The notes under the pieces were generated by a model. It searched no databases. It worked only from the letters and a program-made list of their open reading frames with translations, and was not told the origin of the DNA. Shown here piece by piece: positions 32,280-40,507 of a stretch of DNA of 64,000 nucleotides. The position numbers and the translations under genes are program-made. The stretch comes from Empedobacter brevis_A (GTDB lineage Bacteria; Bacteroidota; Bacteroidia; Flavobacteriales; Weeksellaceae). The stretch lies in the NCBI RefSeq assembly GCF_965118635.1, contig NZ_CBCPHV010000003.1, forward strand, positions 248,001 through 312,000. The letters run 5' to 3'. The first letter of the stretch is position 1; each line of letters opens with the position of its first letter.

Positions 32280-33050
32280 ATGAAAAAACTAATTGCACTA
32301 ATCATCTTAATTTCAAGTTTTGCAAATGCACAATTTTATGAAGTTGAATACGAAGCTCAAGTAAAAACAAAATACAACGAAAAAGGATTAAAATGGTTTG
32401 AAGAAAATGTTGATAATCCTACAGAAAGAAGGGAAGTAATAGAAGCAAACGAAAATCCATCGAAAGAGTATTATTTGTTTAAATTTAATGATAATGAAGC
32501 AAATATTTCTCATGTCAAAAAAGTGAATAATTCACAAGGCGCAATAGCGCGTTTTATTTTTACACCAGAAAATTTAGGCAATAATAATTTATATTACGAT
32601 TATAAAAATAAATCAATATTAGATCAACGAGATTTATATGGACGAAAATTTATCATAAAAAAACAATTCATCAATTTAGATTTTGTTGATACAAACGAAA
32701 CAAAAACTATTTTAGGTTATAAGGCACAACAAGCTATTGCAAAAGATGGAAATTTACAAGTAATTGTTTGGTACACAAAAGATATTAATTATAATTATTC
32801 GCCAGATTTTTATTTAGGAGTAAATGGATTTGTATTGAGAGAAGAATTAATTAAAAATTTAGAAAATAGACAAGTTATTACAGTAATAGAAGCGATAAAT
32901 ATAAAACCATTGAAAAAAGTTCAAATTACAATTCCTAAAAAAGGAGATTTCGTTACAGATCAAGAATTTGATAGGATCATGAAAGAAACAAATCGAAAAA
33001 GAGATGAATTATATGAACAATCTCAAGGAAGTACTATTGATAAAAAATAA
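32280..33050 (+). CDS. GLPGLI-like secreted protein, copy 3
   Basis: A 256-aa secreted protein with the same signal peptide and opening as copy 1 (QFYEVEYEAQ), then DLYGRKFIIKKQF, ETKTILGYKAQQAIA, VIVWYTKDINYNYSPDFYLG and GFVLREEL. Except for the first 37 residues it resembles copy 2 more than copy 1 in the WYTKDI and GFVL segments. A terminator hairpin begins ten bases past the stop codon, closing the three-gene unit. The role is unknown. Confidence 0.78.
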   Translation: MKKLIALIILISSFANAQFYEVEYEAQVKTKYNEKGLKWFEENVDNPTERREVIEANENPSKEYYLFKFNDNEANISHVKKVNNSQGAIARFIFTPENLGNNNLYYDYKNKSILDQRDLYGRKFIIKKQFINLDFVDTNETKTILGYKAQQAIAKDGNLQVIVWYTKDINYNYSPDFYLGVNGFVLREELIKNLENRQVITVIEAINIKPLKKVQITIPKKGDFVTDQEFDRIMKETNRKRDELYEQSQGSTIDKK

Positions 33051-33060
33051 ATAAAACGCT

Positions 33061-33091
33061 AAAACTTGCTTAACTTTAAGCAAGTTTTTTT
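33061..33091 (+). terminator. Terminator hairpin directly upstream of the CinA-family gene
   Basis: The 12-bp stem AAAACTTGCTTA / TAAGCAAGTTTT continues into T7, ending four bases before the ATG at 33096. It presumably ends the GLPGLI-like unit, but its position leaves no room for a normal promoter and leader for the next gene. Confidence 0.88.
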
Positions 33092-33095
33092 GTGT

Positions 33096-34358
33096 ATGAA
33101 AATTAAAGCAACATTACTTACAATTGGCGATGAAATTCTTATCGGACAAATTGTAGATACAAATTCGGCATTTATTGCTAAACAATTGAATTCTATCGGA
33201 ATTGAAGTTGAAGAAATTATTTCGGTTCAAGATGAAATGAAACATATCATCGAAGCATTTGAACGAGGAATTGCTAAATCAACTATTGTTATCGTAACAG
33301 GAGGTTTAGGACCAACGAAAGACGATAAAACAAAAGCTGCTTTGTGTCAATTCCTGAATTGTGAATTAATTCTAGAACCTAAAATATTAGAAAATATTAT
33401 TCAATTATTTCAAGTAAGAGGTTACACAAAAGAACTGAATAGTTTGAATCAAGATCAAGCATTAATTCCTGAAAAATCTACTTTTATTCAAAATAAATAT
33501 GGAACAGCGCCTTGCCTTTGGACTTCTATAAATGATAAACTAATTATTAATCTGCCAGGCGTTCCTTTTGAAATGAAAGGTTTAATGCGAGATGAAATTA
33601 TTCCGAGTTTACAACAAAAATATCAATCAGAAATTATTGTTCATCGTGATATTTTGATAAGCGGAATTCCAGAAAGTGATTTGGCTATTTTGATTGAAGA
33701 TTGGGAAAATAATTTACCTCAACATATTCATTTGGCTTATTTACCGAATAGAACTTCTATTGATTTGCGATTCTCAGCATTTGGAACAAATAAGGAATTT
33801 TTGCAAGACGAAATTCAATATCAAATTAATCAATTCAAACTAATTGCTGGAGATTACTTGATTTCCGAAAATTCTGGAAGCGCACAACAAGTTTTGGGTG
33901 ATATTCTAAAAGAAAAGGGATTGACAATTTCGACTGCAGAAAGTTGTACAGGAGGAAATATAGCTTCTCTGATAACTTCTATTTCAGGCAGCTCGGCTTA
34001 TTATTTCGGGACAATTGTTTCCTATGATACTTCTGTAAAAGTAAAGATGTTGAACGTTAATCAAAACGATATTGATAAATTTTCTGTTGTTTCGGAACAA
34101 GTTGTAGAACAAATGGCAAAAGGAGTTCGAAATCAATTAAACACAACTATTAGTATTGCTACAACTGGAGTAGCAGGACCAAATAAAGGTGAAGATGGAA
34201 AAGAAATAGGAACGGTTTGGGTTTCGATTACAAATGGAAATTCTACATTGAATAAAAAGTATTTTTATCCATATCTAGATCGAGAAGATTTTATCAAGAT
34301 TGTTTCCAATAATGCGCTCAATTTAGCTATTCAATTTGTGAAAGAGAAGTATAATTAA
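33096..34358 (+). CDS. cinA: CinA-family protein (competence/damage-inducible; NMN amidohydrolase domain)
   Basis: A 420-aa two-domain protein. The N-terminal molybdopterin-binding-like domain starts MKIKATLLTIGDEILIGQIVDTNSA and includes VTGGLGPTKDDKTKAAL. The C-terminal CinA domain has LTISTAESCTGGNIASLIT, with TTGVAGPNKGEDGKEIGTVW as the nicotinamide-mononucleotide deamidase core. The frame opens ten codons earlier within the terminator stem. The ATG at 33096 gives the standard opening. The terminator lies immediately upstream, so its transcription would come from read-through or from a promoter inside copy 3. Confidence 0.93.
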   Translation: MKIKATLLTIGDEILIGQIVDTNSAFIAKQLNSIGIEVEEIISVQDEMKHIIEAFERGIAKSTIVIVTGGLGPTKDDKTKAALCQFLNCELILEPKILENIIQLFQVRGYTKELNSLNQDQALIPEKSTFIQNKYGTAPCLWTSINDKLIINLPGVPFEMKGLMRDEIIPSLQQKYQSEIIVHRDILISGIPESDLAILIEDWENNLPQHIHLAYLPNRTSIDLRFSAFGTNKEFLQDEIQYQINQFKLIAGDYLISENSGSAQQVLGDILKEKGLTISTAESCTGGNIASLITSISGSSAYYFGTIVSYDTSVKVKMLNVNQNDIDKFSVVSEQVVEQMAKGVRNQLNTTISIATTGVAGPNKGEDGKEIGTVWVSITNGNSTLNKKYFYPYLDREDFIKIVSNNALNLAIQFVKEKYN

Positions 34359-34364
34359 ATTTTA

Positions 34365-34748
34365 ATGCTAAAAATGACTGTATATAAATCGTCAATTTAT
34401 CATAATATAGAATTGAGAATTATTGGTTATGACGAACCTAATAATGGAAGGGAATTACATATTGCTGATATTTTTATTGATGGTATAAAATGTAGCGATC
34501 AATACTTCAAAAATAAATGGAATAGGCTTAATTTTAATTTGGAAAAATTTAAGTTTGAATCAAGAGATGGAAAATATGTATTTATTCCAGCCGAAGGTTA
34601 CAGTTTTATTATAAACTGTGATGATTTGTCAACGATCTATTCTGATTTCAAAGGGGTATCGACAATCAATTTTATACAGAATACATTCTTAGATGATAAA
34701 TTACAAATATTCTATATGGATGAAATTGTAGAAATTAGTTTAAAATAA
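34365..34748 (+). CDS. Hypothetical protein, 127 aa
   Basis: I do not recognise this protein. It is soluble, mixed alpha/beta in look and rich in Asp/Asn/Phe/Ile, without a signal peptide or membrane segment (KMTVYKSSIYHNIELRIIGY at the start, IFYMDEIVEISLK at the end). A second Met lies at residue 4. It follows the CinA-family gene by six bases, so it is probably cotranscribed. It resembles in style the small accessory or immunity-type proteins scattered in flavobacterial genomes, but no toxin is nearby, so that is not a claim. Confidence 0.6.
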   Translation: MLKMTVYKSSIYHNIELRIIGYDEPNNGRELHIADIFIDGIKCSDQYFKNKWNRLNFNLEKFKFESRDGKYVFIPAEGYSFIINCDDLSTIYSDFKGVSTINFIQNTFLDDKLQIFYMDEIVEISLK

Positions 34749-34788
34749 AATTTATAATATATATATAGTCTATTAAATTAATAGAGTT

Positions 34789-34796
34789 TATATTTG
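34789..34796 (+). promoter_or_regulatory. -7 promoter box TATATTTG for the dicarboxylate symporter
   Basis: Exact TAnnTTTG match. A TTG at 34794 that could extend the gene lies inside this box, so the ATG at 34815 is the more likely start. Confidence 0.6.
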
Positions 34797-34814
34797 TCGC
34801 AAATTTTGTGTCAA

Positions 34815-35975
34815 ATGTTAAAAAAGATTACAAGCAATACCTTATTTAGATTGCTTTTAGGTGTGATTGCCGGATTGGTTTTAGGAAATTATCTAAACGA
34901 AAGTACAATTCAAGTTGTTTTATCCTTAAAATATTTTACGGGACAATTAATTTTCTTCTTAGTTCCATTAATTGTAATTGGTTTTATAGTTTCATCAATC
35001 ACAAAACTAAGCGAAGGTTCATCTAAAATAGTAGGTTTTTCGTTGTTAATAGCTTATTTATCTTCGATAGGTGCAGGTTTATTTTCGATGATTGCAGGTT
35101 ATCAAATCATTCCAAATTTATCTATTCCAACTTCTGTCGATTCGTTGCGAGAAGTTCCAAAACTATTATTTCAATTGGATATTCCGCCAATTTTTTCTGT
35201 AATGACAGCATTAGTTATTTCATTGATGTTGGGAATGGGAATTCTGATTACGAAGGCAAAAGAATTAGAAAAGATTTTTGATCAGTTCAAAGATATTGTC
35301 ATTCTTTTAGTCAACAAAGTTTTGATTCCGATTTTACCTTTTTTCATTGCTGCAAACTTTGCAATTTTGAGTTACGAAGGTTCTATTGAAAAGCAATTGC
35401 CAGTTTTCTTGAAAGTAATTCTTATTGTTATTGTAGGACATTTTATTTGGATGACATTAATGTATACAATTGCAGGTTTTTATCATAAAACAAATCCGTT
35501 TAAACTTTTAAAACATTATCCGCCAGTTTATTTAACAGCTGTTGGGACAATGTCTTCTGCAGCATCTTTAGGAATTGCGGTGAAAGCAGTAGATGACAGT
35601 AAAGTGATAAAACCATCGATTTCGAATTTTACAATTCCATTTTTCTCAAATACACATTTATGTGGATCAGTTTTAACTGAAGTTTTCTTTGTAATGACTG
35701 TTTCGCAAGTGTTATATGGTCATATTCCTGATATAGGAACAATGGTTACTTTTGTTCTGCTTTTAGGAATTTTTGCTGTTGGTGCGCCAGGCGTTCCAGG
35801 TGGAACTGTTGTAGCTTCCTTAGGATTAATCACAAATGTTCTAGGATTTGATGAAACAGGAATTGCTCTTATTCTAACTATTTTTGCTTTACAAGACAGT
35901 TTTGGAACCGCTTGTAATATTACAACAGATGGAGCTTTGAGTATGATTGTAGATAAATATGCAGAAAAGAAATAG
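34815..35975 (+). CDS. Dicarboxylate/amino acid:cation symporter (DAACS family)
   Basis: A 386-aa inner-membrane protein with eight or more helices, of the GltP/DctA/EAAT fold. It starts MLKKITSNTLFRLLLGVIAG. The family core is present: GTMSSAASLGIAVKAVDD (the serine-rich re-entrant loop), a NTHLCGSVLTEVFFVMTVSQ segment, GAPGVPGGTVVASLGLITNVLG, and DSFGTACNITTDGALSMIVDK near the C-terminus. It probably takes up glutamate, aspartate or C4-dicarboxylates with Na+ or H+. It is monocistronic, with its own promoter box and a terminator shared with the convergent helicase gene. Confidence 0.93.
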   Translation: MLKKITSNTLFRLLLGVIAGLVLGNYLNESTIQVVLSLKYFTGQLIFFLVPLIVIGFIVSSITKLSEGSSKIVGFSLLIAYLSSIGAGLFSMIAGYQIIPNLSIPTSVDSLREVPKLLFQLDIPPIFSVMTALVISLMLGMGILITKAKELEKIFDQFKDIVILLVNKVLIPILPFFIAANFAILSYEGSIEKQLPVFLKVILIVIVGHFIWMTLMYTIAGFYHKTNPFKLLKHYPPVYLTAVGTMSSAASLGIAVKAVDDSKVIKPSISNFTIPFFSNTHLCGSVLTEVFFVMTVSQVLYGHIPDIGTMVTFVLLLGIFAVGAPGVPGGTVVASLGLITNVLGFDETGIALILTIFALQDSFGTACNITTDGALSMIVDKYAEKK

Positions 35976-35998
35976 GGTTTATTCTCAATATAAAAACA

Positions 35999-36032
35999 AA
36001 AAAAAATCACTTCTAAATGAAGTGATTTTTTT
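35999..36032. terminator. Bidirectional terminator between symporter and DEAD-box helicase
   Basis: The stem AAAAAATCACTTC / GAAGTGATTTTTT has long A/T runs on both sides, between two convergent genes. Confidence 0.93.
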
Positions 36033-36037
36033 ATGAA

Positions 36038-37270
36038 CTATTTTCTTCTTCCTCGATGAGGATTCTTTGGTTTAGTATCTTTTTTGGGTTTAAAACCTGT
36101 ATTATTTTTCTTGAAATTATTTTGATTATTTGTATCAGGTAATTTATAAAACTCCTTTGGTGTTTTTATCACTGTTACATAATTGCCAATTAATTTCTCA
36201 ATATTTGCTAAATCACCTCTTTCATCAGCAGCACATAAAGAGATAGCTTTTCCTTCGCGTCCAGCTCGTCCAGTTCGTCCAATACGATGTACATACGTTT
36301 CGGGAACATTTGGTAATTCGTAATTAATCACATAAGGCAATTGATCAATATCGATTCCACGAGCAGCAATATCAGTCGCAATTAAAACTTTTAATTTCTC
36401 TTCCTTAAAATTAGTTAAAGCACGTTGTCTAGCGTTTTGAGATTTATCACCATGAATTGCCGCAGCAGGAATTCCAGCTTTTTCCAGATGTCTTACTAAA
36501 CGATTTGCACCATGTTTTGTACGTGTAAAAATCAAGGTACGATCTTCTGGATGTTCGTTTAAAATGCTTACCAAAAGTTTTACTTTCATGTCTTTGTCTA
36601 CATGATAAACAAATTGCTCAACTGTTTCCGCCGTTGAAGAAACAGGAGTAACGCTGACTTCTTTAGGTCGATGTAAAACTGAATGAGAAAATTTTCGAAT
36701 GTTTTTTGGCATTGTTGCCGAAAAGAAAAGAGATTGTCTTTCTTTTGGAATGATTTCTAAAATCTTTTTAATTTCATGAACAAATCCCATGTCCAACATA
36801 CGATCTGCTTCATCTAAAACAAAAATCTCTATTTGATTGATTTTTAAATGTCCTTGCCCGATTAAATCTAACAAACGTCCTGGTGTTGCAATTAAAATAT
36901 CAACTCCATTTTTTATAGCTCCAATTTGTGGATTTTGATTAACTCCTCCAAAAATAGCCAAATGGTTTAATGGTAAATATTTACCATATAATTTAAAACT
37001 TTCATTGATTTGAATAGCTAATTCGCGTGTTGGTGTTAAAATTAAAGTTCTAATTTTTTTTCCTTTACTCGGAGAATTTGTTAAGTTTTGAAGAATAGGA
37101 ATTGCGAAAGATGCTGTTTTTCCTGTTCCAGTTTGTGCGCAACCAATAATATCATTTCCTTCTAAAACTAAAGGAATAGATTGTTCTTGAATTTCGGTTG
37201 GTTCTGTATATCCAGCCTCATCAATAGCTTTTAAAATTGGTTCAATTATATTTAATTCTGAAAAATTCAT
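36038..37270 (-). CDS. DEAD-box RNA helicase, RhlE-like
   Basis: A 410-aa ATP-dependent RNA helicase. The Q motif region (GYTEPTEIQEQSIPLVLEG) is followed by AQTGTGKT (Walker A), PTRELAIQI, TPGRLLDL, VLDEADRMLDMGF, the SAT motif in LFFSATMPKN, and the C-terminal ARGIDIDQLPYVINYELP and HRIGRTGRAGREG. The last 50 residues are a Lys/Asn/Arg-rich disordered tail (FKPKKDTKPKNPHRGRRK) common in RhlE-like proteins and likely to bind RNA. Roles include ribosome assembly or mRNA decay at low temperature. Confidence 0.94.
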   Translation of the reverse strand: MNFSELNIIEPILKAIDEAGYTEPTEIQEQSIPLVLEGNDIIGCAQTGTGKTASFAIPILQNLTNSPSKGKKIRTLILTPTRELAIQINESFKLYGKYLPLNHLAIFGGVNQNPQIGAIKNGVDILIATPGRLLDLIGQGHLKINQIEIFVLDEADRMLDMGFVHEIKKILEIIPKERQSLFFSATMPKNIRKFSHSVLHRPKEVSVTPVSSTAETVEQFVYHVDKDMKVKLLVSILNEHPEDRTLIFTRTKHGANRLVRHLEKAGIPAAAIHGDKSQNARQRALTNFKEEKLKVLIATDIAARGIDIDQLPYVINYELPNVPETYVHRIGRTGRAGREGKAISLCAADERGDLANIEKLIGNYVTVIKTPKEFYKLPDTNNQNNFKKNNTGFKPKKDTKPKNPHRGRRK

Positions 37271-37351
37271 TGATTAAAATAGTGTGAGTTTATATTAGAA
37301 ATAGATAAGCACTTCCATCGAAGTGCTTTATAATTAATGATTAAAATAAAT

Positions 37352-38443
37352 CTATTCCATTTCTTTTGCGTTGCGATCAATTTTTTCTTCAGGTTCTGTT
37401 GCATGAACAGAGTTTGCTGAATAATTTCTCCAACGTTCTAAAATATTTAACATATCTGCTGGCATTGGAGATTCGAAATACATACGTTCTCCTGTTGTAG
37501 GATGATCAAAACCTAATGTGCGAGCATGTAATGCTTGGCGTGGACAAGCGGCAAAACAATTATCAACAAACTGTTTGTATTTGTTGAATGTTGTTCCTTT
37601 CAAAATGCGATCTCCTCCGTATCTAGCATCATTAAATAATGGATGTCCCAAATGCTTAAAATGTGCACGGATTTGATGTGTACGTCCTGTTTCTAGTTTA
37701 CATTCGACCAATGTAACATAAGAAAAATTCTCCATTACTTTATAATGTGTTACGGCGTGTTTACCTTGCGAACCATCTTCGAAAACCGCCATTTGCATAC
37801 GATCTTTTAAATGTCGACCAACATGTCCAGTAATTGTTCCTTCTTGTTCAGCTAAAACTCCCCAAACCAAAGCATTGTACAAACGATCTGTTGTGTGAGC
37901 TGCAAATTGTTCAGCTAAACTTGTCATTGCAACTTCTGTTTTTGCAATAACCAAAAGTCCACTTGTATCTTTGTCAATACGATGTACCAAACCAGGACGT
38001 TCCATTTGATCTGACATTGATGGTAAATTATCAAAATGAAACTTTAGCGCATTTACCAAAGTTCCTGTATAATTTCCATGTCCAGGATGTACAACCATTC
38101 CAGGTTCTTTATCTATAACGACAACTTGATCGTCTTCGTAAATAATTTTGATTGGAATATCTTCTGCTATAACTTCATTCTCGCGAGGAGGAGTTTCTAG
38201 CATTATTTGAATAAAATCGCCAGGCTTTACTTTATAGTTAGATTTTACAGATTCATTGTTTACTAAAATGTTTCCGTTATCTGCTGCTTGTTGAATTTTA
38301 TTTCTTGTCGCGTTCTCAATTCTAACCATTAAGAACTTATCTATACGCAATAACGATTGACCTTTGTCAACCGTTATTGAAAAATGTTCGTATAATTTAT
38401 TTCCGTCTTCCTCTTGTAAGAAATCTTCTAAATCTTCTGCCAT
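37352..38443 (-). CDS. rluD: RluA/RluD-family 23S rRNA pseudouridine synthase
   Basis: A 363-aa enzyme that isomerises uridines in 23S rRNA. An N-terminal S4 RNA-binding domain (LRIDKFLMVRIENATRNKIQQAADNG) is followed by the catalytic domain with the RluA motif RPGLVHRIDKDTSGLLVIAK (Asp in HRIDKDTSG), TGRTHQIRAHFKHLGHPLFND and RQALHARTLGF. There is an acidic N-terminal leader of about 18 residues and a longer than usual C-terminal tail. It follows a PASTA protein gene by 11 bases. The rluD assignment is by similarity. Other RluA-family members cannot be fully excluded. Confidence 0.9.
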   Translation of the reverse strand: MAEDLEDFLQEEDGNKLYEHFSITVDKGQSLLRIDKFLMVRIENATRNKIQQAADNGNILVNNESVKSNYKVKPGDFIQIMLETPPRENEVIAEDIPIKIIYEDDQVVVIDKEPGMVVHPGHGNYTGTLVNALKFHFDNLPSMSDQMERPGLVHRIDKDTSGLLVIAKTEVAMTSLAEQFAAHTTDRLYNALVWGVLAEQEGTITGHVGRHLKDRMQMAVFEDGSQGKHAVTHYKVMENFSYVTLVECKLETGRTHQIRAHFKHLGHPLFNDARYGGDRILKGTTFNKYKQFVDNCFAACPRQALHARTLGFDHPTTGERMYFESPMPADMLNILERWRNYSANSVHATEPEEKIDRNAKEME

Positions 38444-38454
38444 TTATTTTCTTT

Positions 38455-39423
38455 CTATTCTATAATAATCTCTTCTGCAGCTTTAGGCGCTTCTGTAGGT
38501 TTTGGCTGCTCTGTTGCCGGATTATTTTGTTGTTGCTGTTGTTGCATATCTCTGATCTGCTGTTCAGCTTTTTGTGTTATAATATCTCTGTATTGAGAAC
38601 CGCTAATTGTATCTTCACCAAAGTTTTTGTACTGAATATCCAATTCTTTTAACTGTGTTCTAATTTTTTCACGAGGTTCTGTTGATAACCAAATATCAAT
38701 TGGTTGCCCCTGATCATAAGTATCTGTAGCAAATGGGAATTGGTAAACAACTCTTGCATTGATTGTATCTTGAGAAGCGCCAATAAATTTGATTTGACCA
38801 ATTTCAAAGAAATTATCTTTAATTGATTTTTTAGCATCTGTAAGTGTTAAATTAATCAAATTTGGCATTCTAACTCCAGATAACATTCCACGTCCTAAAA
38901 CTAAATCAACTGTTGCAAAACGAGGTAATTGTTCTCCTGCTTTTACAATTCTTCCGTTATATAATATTTTAAGAACAGCATCTTTTGCTAAATCTGGTTC
39001 GTAAATAATTTTTCCAATTTTAAGCCCAGAAATTTCTAATTGTGTAAAAGCCAAACGTTTTGATTTTCCAACTAAATCAGGTAATTCAACTGGACGATAT
39101 GTTTTTGGATTTGATTTAATAAAAATACGACGACCTTCTTTTACTTGTGATTCTGCCGTTGGGTAGAAATCCATAATTGCAAAAGGTCTTGTATTTGGAT
39201 CAAAACGAGAACTATCTACTTCGTATGTCAAACCAAGTTCCTCTAACTTAGCTGTAGCTTCCTTAATGTTCATTTTAGATAAATCGGGAACCAAAACAGA
39301 TTCATTATGATTTGTATATGAATCTAACCAAACGTTAAAAATAAAATGGTAAAGCCCAAATGATAGCGCTATTACTATAGCTACATTAAGAAAAACTTGA
39401 ATGATTGATTTTACTCCTTTCAT
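38455..39423 (-). CDS. PASTA-domain membrane protein
   Basis: A 322-aa protein with one N-terminal membrane helix (VFLNVAIVIALSFGLYHFIF) and three PASTA domains, whose openings are VPDLSKMNIKEATAKLEELG, LPDLVGKSKRLAFTQLEISG and MPNLINLTLTDAKKSIKDN. The Gln/Pro/Glu-rich tail (QQQQQQNNPATEQPKPTEAP) is low complexity. PASTA domains bind muropeptides in other bacteria, but here no kinase or penicillin-binding domain is attached. A TATATTTG box at 39444-39451 excludes a GTG start at 39444 and supports ATG at 39423. It is divergent from ddl, a peptidoglycan-precursor gene. Confidence 0.9.
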   Translation of the reverse strand: MKGVKSIIQVFLNVAIVIALSFGLYHFIFNVWLDSYTNHNESVLVPDLSKMNIKEATAKLEELGLTYEVDSSRFDPNTRPFAIMDFYPTAESQVKEGRRIFIKSNPKTYRPVELPDLVGKSKRLAFTQLEISGLKIGKIIYEPDLAKDAVLKILYNGRIVKAGEQLPRFATVDLVLGRGMLSGVRMPNLINLTLTDAKKSIKDNFFEIGQIKFIGASQDTINARVVYQFPFATDTYDQGQPIDIWLSTEPREKIRTQLKELDIQYKNFGEDTISGSQYRDIITQKAEQQIRDMQQQQQQNNPATEQPKPTEAPKAAEEIIIE

Positions 39424-39443
39424 TGAAATGATAAATTGTCGCA

Positions 39444-39451
39444 CAAATATA
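39444..39451 (-). promoter_or_regulatory. -7 promoter box TATATTTG for the PASTA-rluD operon
   Basis: Exact TAnnTTTG on the minus strand, 20 bases upstream of the ATG at 39423 and paired back to back with the ddl promoter. Confidence 0.6.
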
Positions 39452-39487
39452 GTTTAAAAATAATATTTATGATTGATGTCAAAGTTC

Positions 39488-39495
39488 TATATTTG
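39488..39495 (+). promoter_or_regulatory. -7 promoter box TATATTTG for ddl-coaD
   Basis: Exact TAnnTTTG on the plus strand, 19 bases upstream of the ddl ATG. Confidence 0.6.
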
Positions 39496-39514
39496 AATAA
39501 ATTTTAAATTAAAC

Positions 39515-40507
39515 ATGTTAAGAGTAGCAGTTGTAGCAGGTGGATATACGGATGAAAGCGTGATTTCGTTGAAAAGTTGCGAGTTAATTTACTCAAGTCT
39601 TAATCCAGAAAAGTACGACAGAACAAGGGTACGTATCTTAAAAGAAGGTTGGTTTGCTGAAATTGAAGGCGAAAAATACCCAATTAATAAAGGTGATTTT
39701 TCTTTCGAAAAAAATGGAGAAAAAATTACGTTCGATGTCGTTTTTAATACAATTCATGGTACGCCAGGTGAAGATGGTTATTTGCAAGCGTATTTTGAAA
39801 TGATTGGAATGCCTTATAATGGTTGTCCTTTTTATCAATCTGCCTTAACATTTAATAAAAAAGATTGTATTGCAGTATTGAGTAAATATGGAATTCCGCA
39901 TGCAAAATCAATTTATATAAATCAAGGCGATAAATATTCTGAAAAAGAAATTATCAATCAAGTTGGTTTACCTTGTTTTGTGAAACCAAATCGTTCTGGA
40001 TCTAGTTTAGGAATTTCGAAAGTTTTTAAAGAAGAAGAATTTGAAGTTGCAATGCAAAAAGCTTTTCTTGAAGACAAAGAAGTTTTAATCGAATCTTTCT
40101 TAGATGGAACTGAAGTTTCTGTTGGTGTATTAAATTATAAAGGAGAAACAATGGTATTAGGAATTACAGAAATTGTTTCTCATACAGAATTTTTCGATTA
40201 TGATGCAAAATATAATGGTTTATCTGACGAAATTACGCCAGCTCGTTTAACACCAGAAGTTGAAGTAAGAGTACGAGAAGTAGCAGAAAAAGCATATAAA
40301 TGCATTGATATGACAGGTTTCTCTCGTTCCGAATATATAATTGTAAATGGAGAACCTCATTTTATAGAAATGAATACTTTACCAGGATTTTCTCCGGCAA
40401 GTATTTTCCCTCAGCAAGCTGCCTATGCAGGAATTGCTTTAGAGGATTTAATGGATAGTGAAATAGAATTAGCTTTAAATAGACCTTCACCATGGATAGG
40501 AGAGTAG
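39515..40507 (+). CDS. ddl: D-alanine--D-alanine ligase
   Basis: Makes the D-Ala-D-Ala dipeptide for peptidoglycan. The 330-aa ATP-grasp protein begins with VAVVAGGYTDESVISLKSC (the family's GGxSxE region, here GGYTDE). Further motifs are FNTIHGTPGEDGYLQAYFEM (HGxxGEDG), PCFVKPNRSGSSLGISKV (the ATP-binding SGSSxG), IESFLDGTEVSVGVL, and FIEMNTLPGFSPASIFPQQA near the C-terminus. The last 16 bases overlap the coaD start. It is divergent from a PASTA-domain gene, which fits envelope control. Confidence 0.96.
   Translation: MLRVAVVAGGYTDESVISLKSCELIYSSLNPEKYDRTRVRILKEGWFAEIEGEKYPINKGDFSFEKNGEKITFDVVFNTIHGTPGEDGYLQAYFEMIGMPYNGCPFYQSALTFNKKDCIAVLSKYGIPHAKSIYINQGDKYSEKEIINQVGLPCFVKPNRSGSSLGISKVFKEEEFEVAMQKAFLEDKEVLIESFLDGTEVSVGVLNYKGETMVLGITEIVSHTEFFDYDAKYNGLSDEITPARLTPEVEVRVREVAEKAYKCIDMTGFSRSEYIIVNGEPHFIEMNTLPGFSPASIFPQQAAYAGIALEDLMDSEIELALNRPSPWIGE

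Larger units (their letters stand above)
30745..32390 (+). repeat. Near-identical 5' segments of three tandem GLPGLI-like genes
   Basis: The 111-bp starts at 30745-30855 and 32280-32390 differ at only four positions, and the 63-bp start at 31510-31572 differs from that at 32280 at one position. After these segments the three genes diverge strongly. The short intergenic DNA (GATAAATAAAAAAC...TAAAATATG) before copies 2 and 3 is also almost the same. Confidence 0.85.

Noticed and set aside
34365..34748. An immunity protein of a toxin system
   Set aside because: No toxin, secretion gene or repeat protein is nearby, and composition alone is not evidence.
37307..37329. Inverted repeat AAGCACTT / AAGTGCTT between rluD and the DEAD-box helicase as a terminator
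   Set aside because: It has no T tract on either strand. It could be a leader hairpin of the helicase gene, but support is too thin to list.
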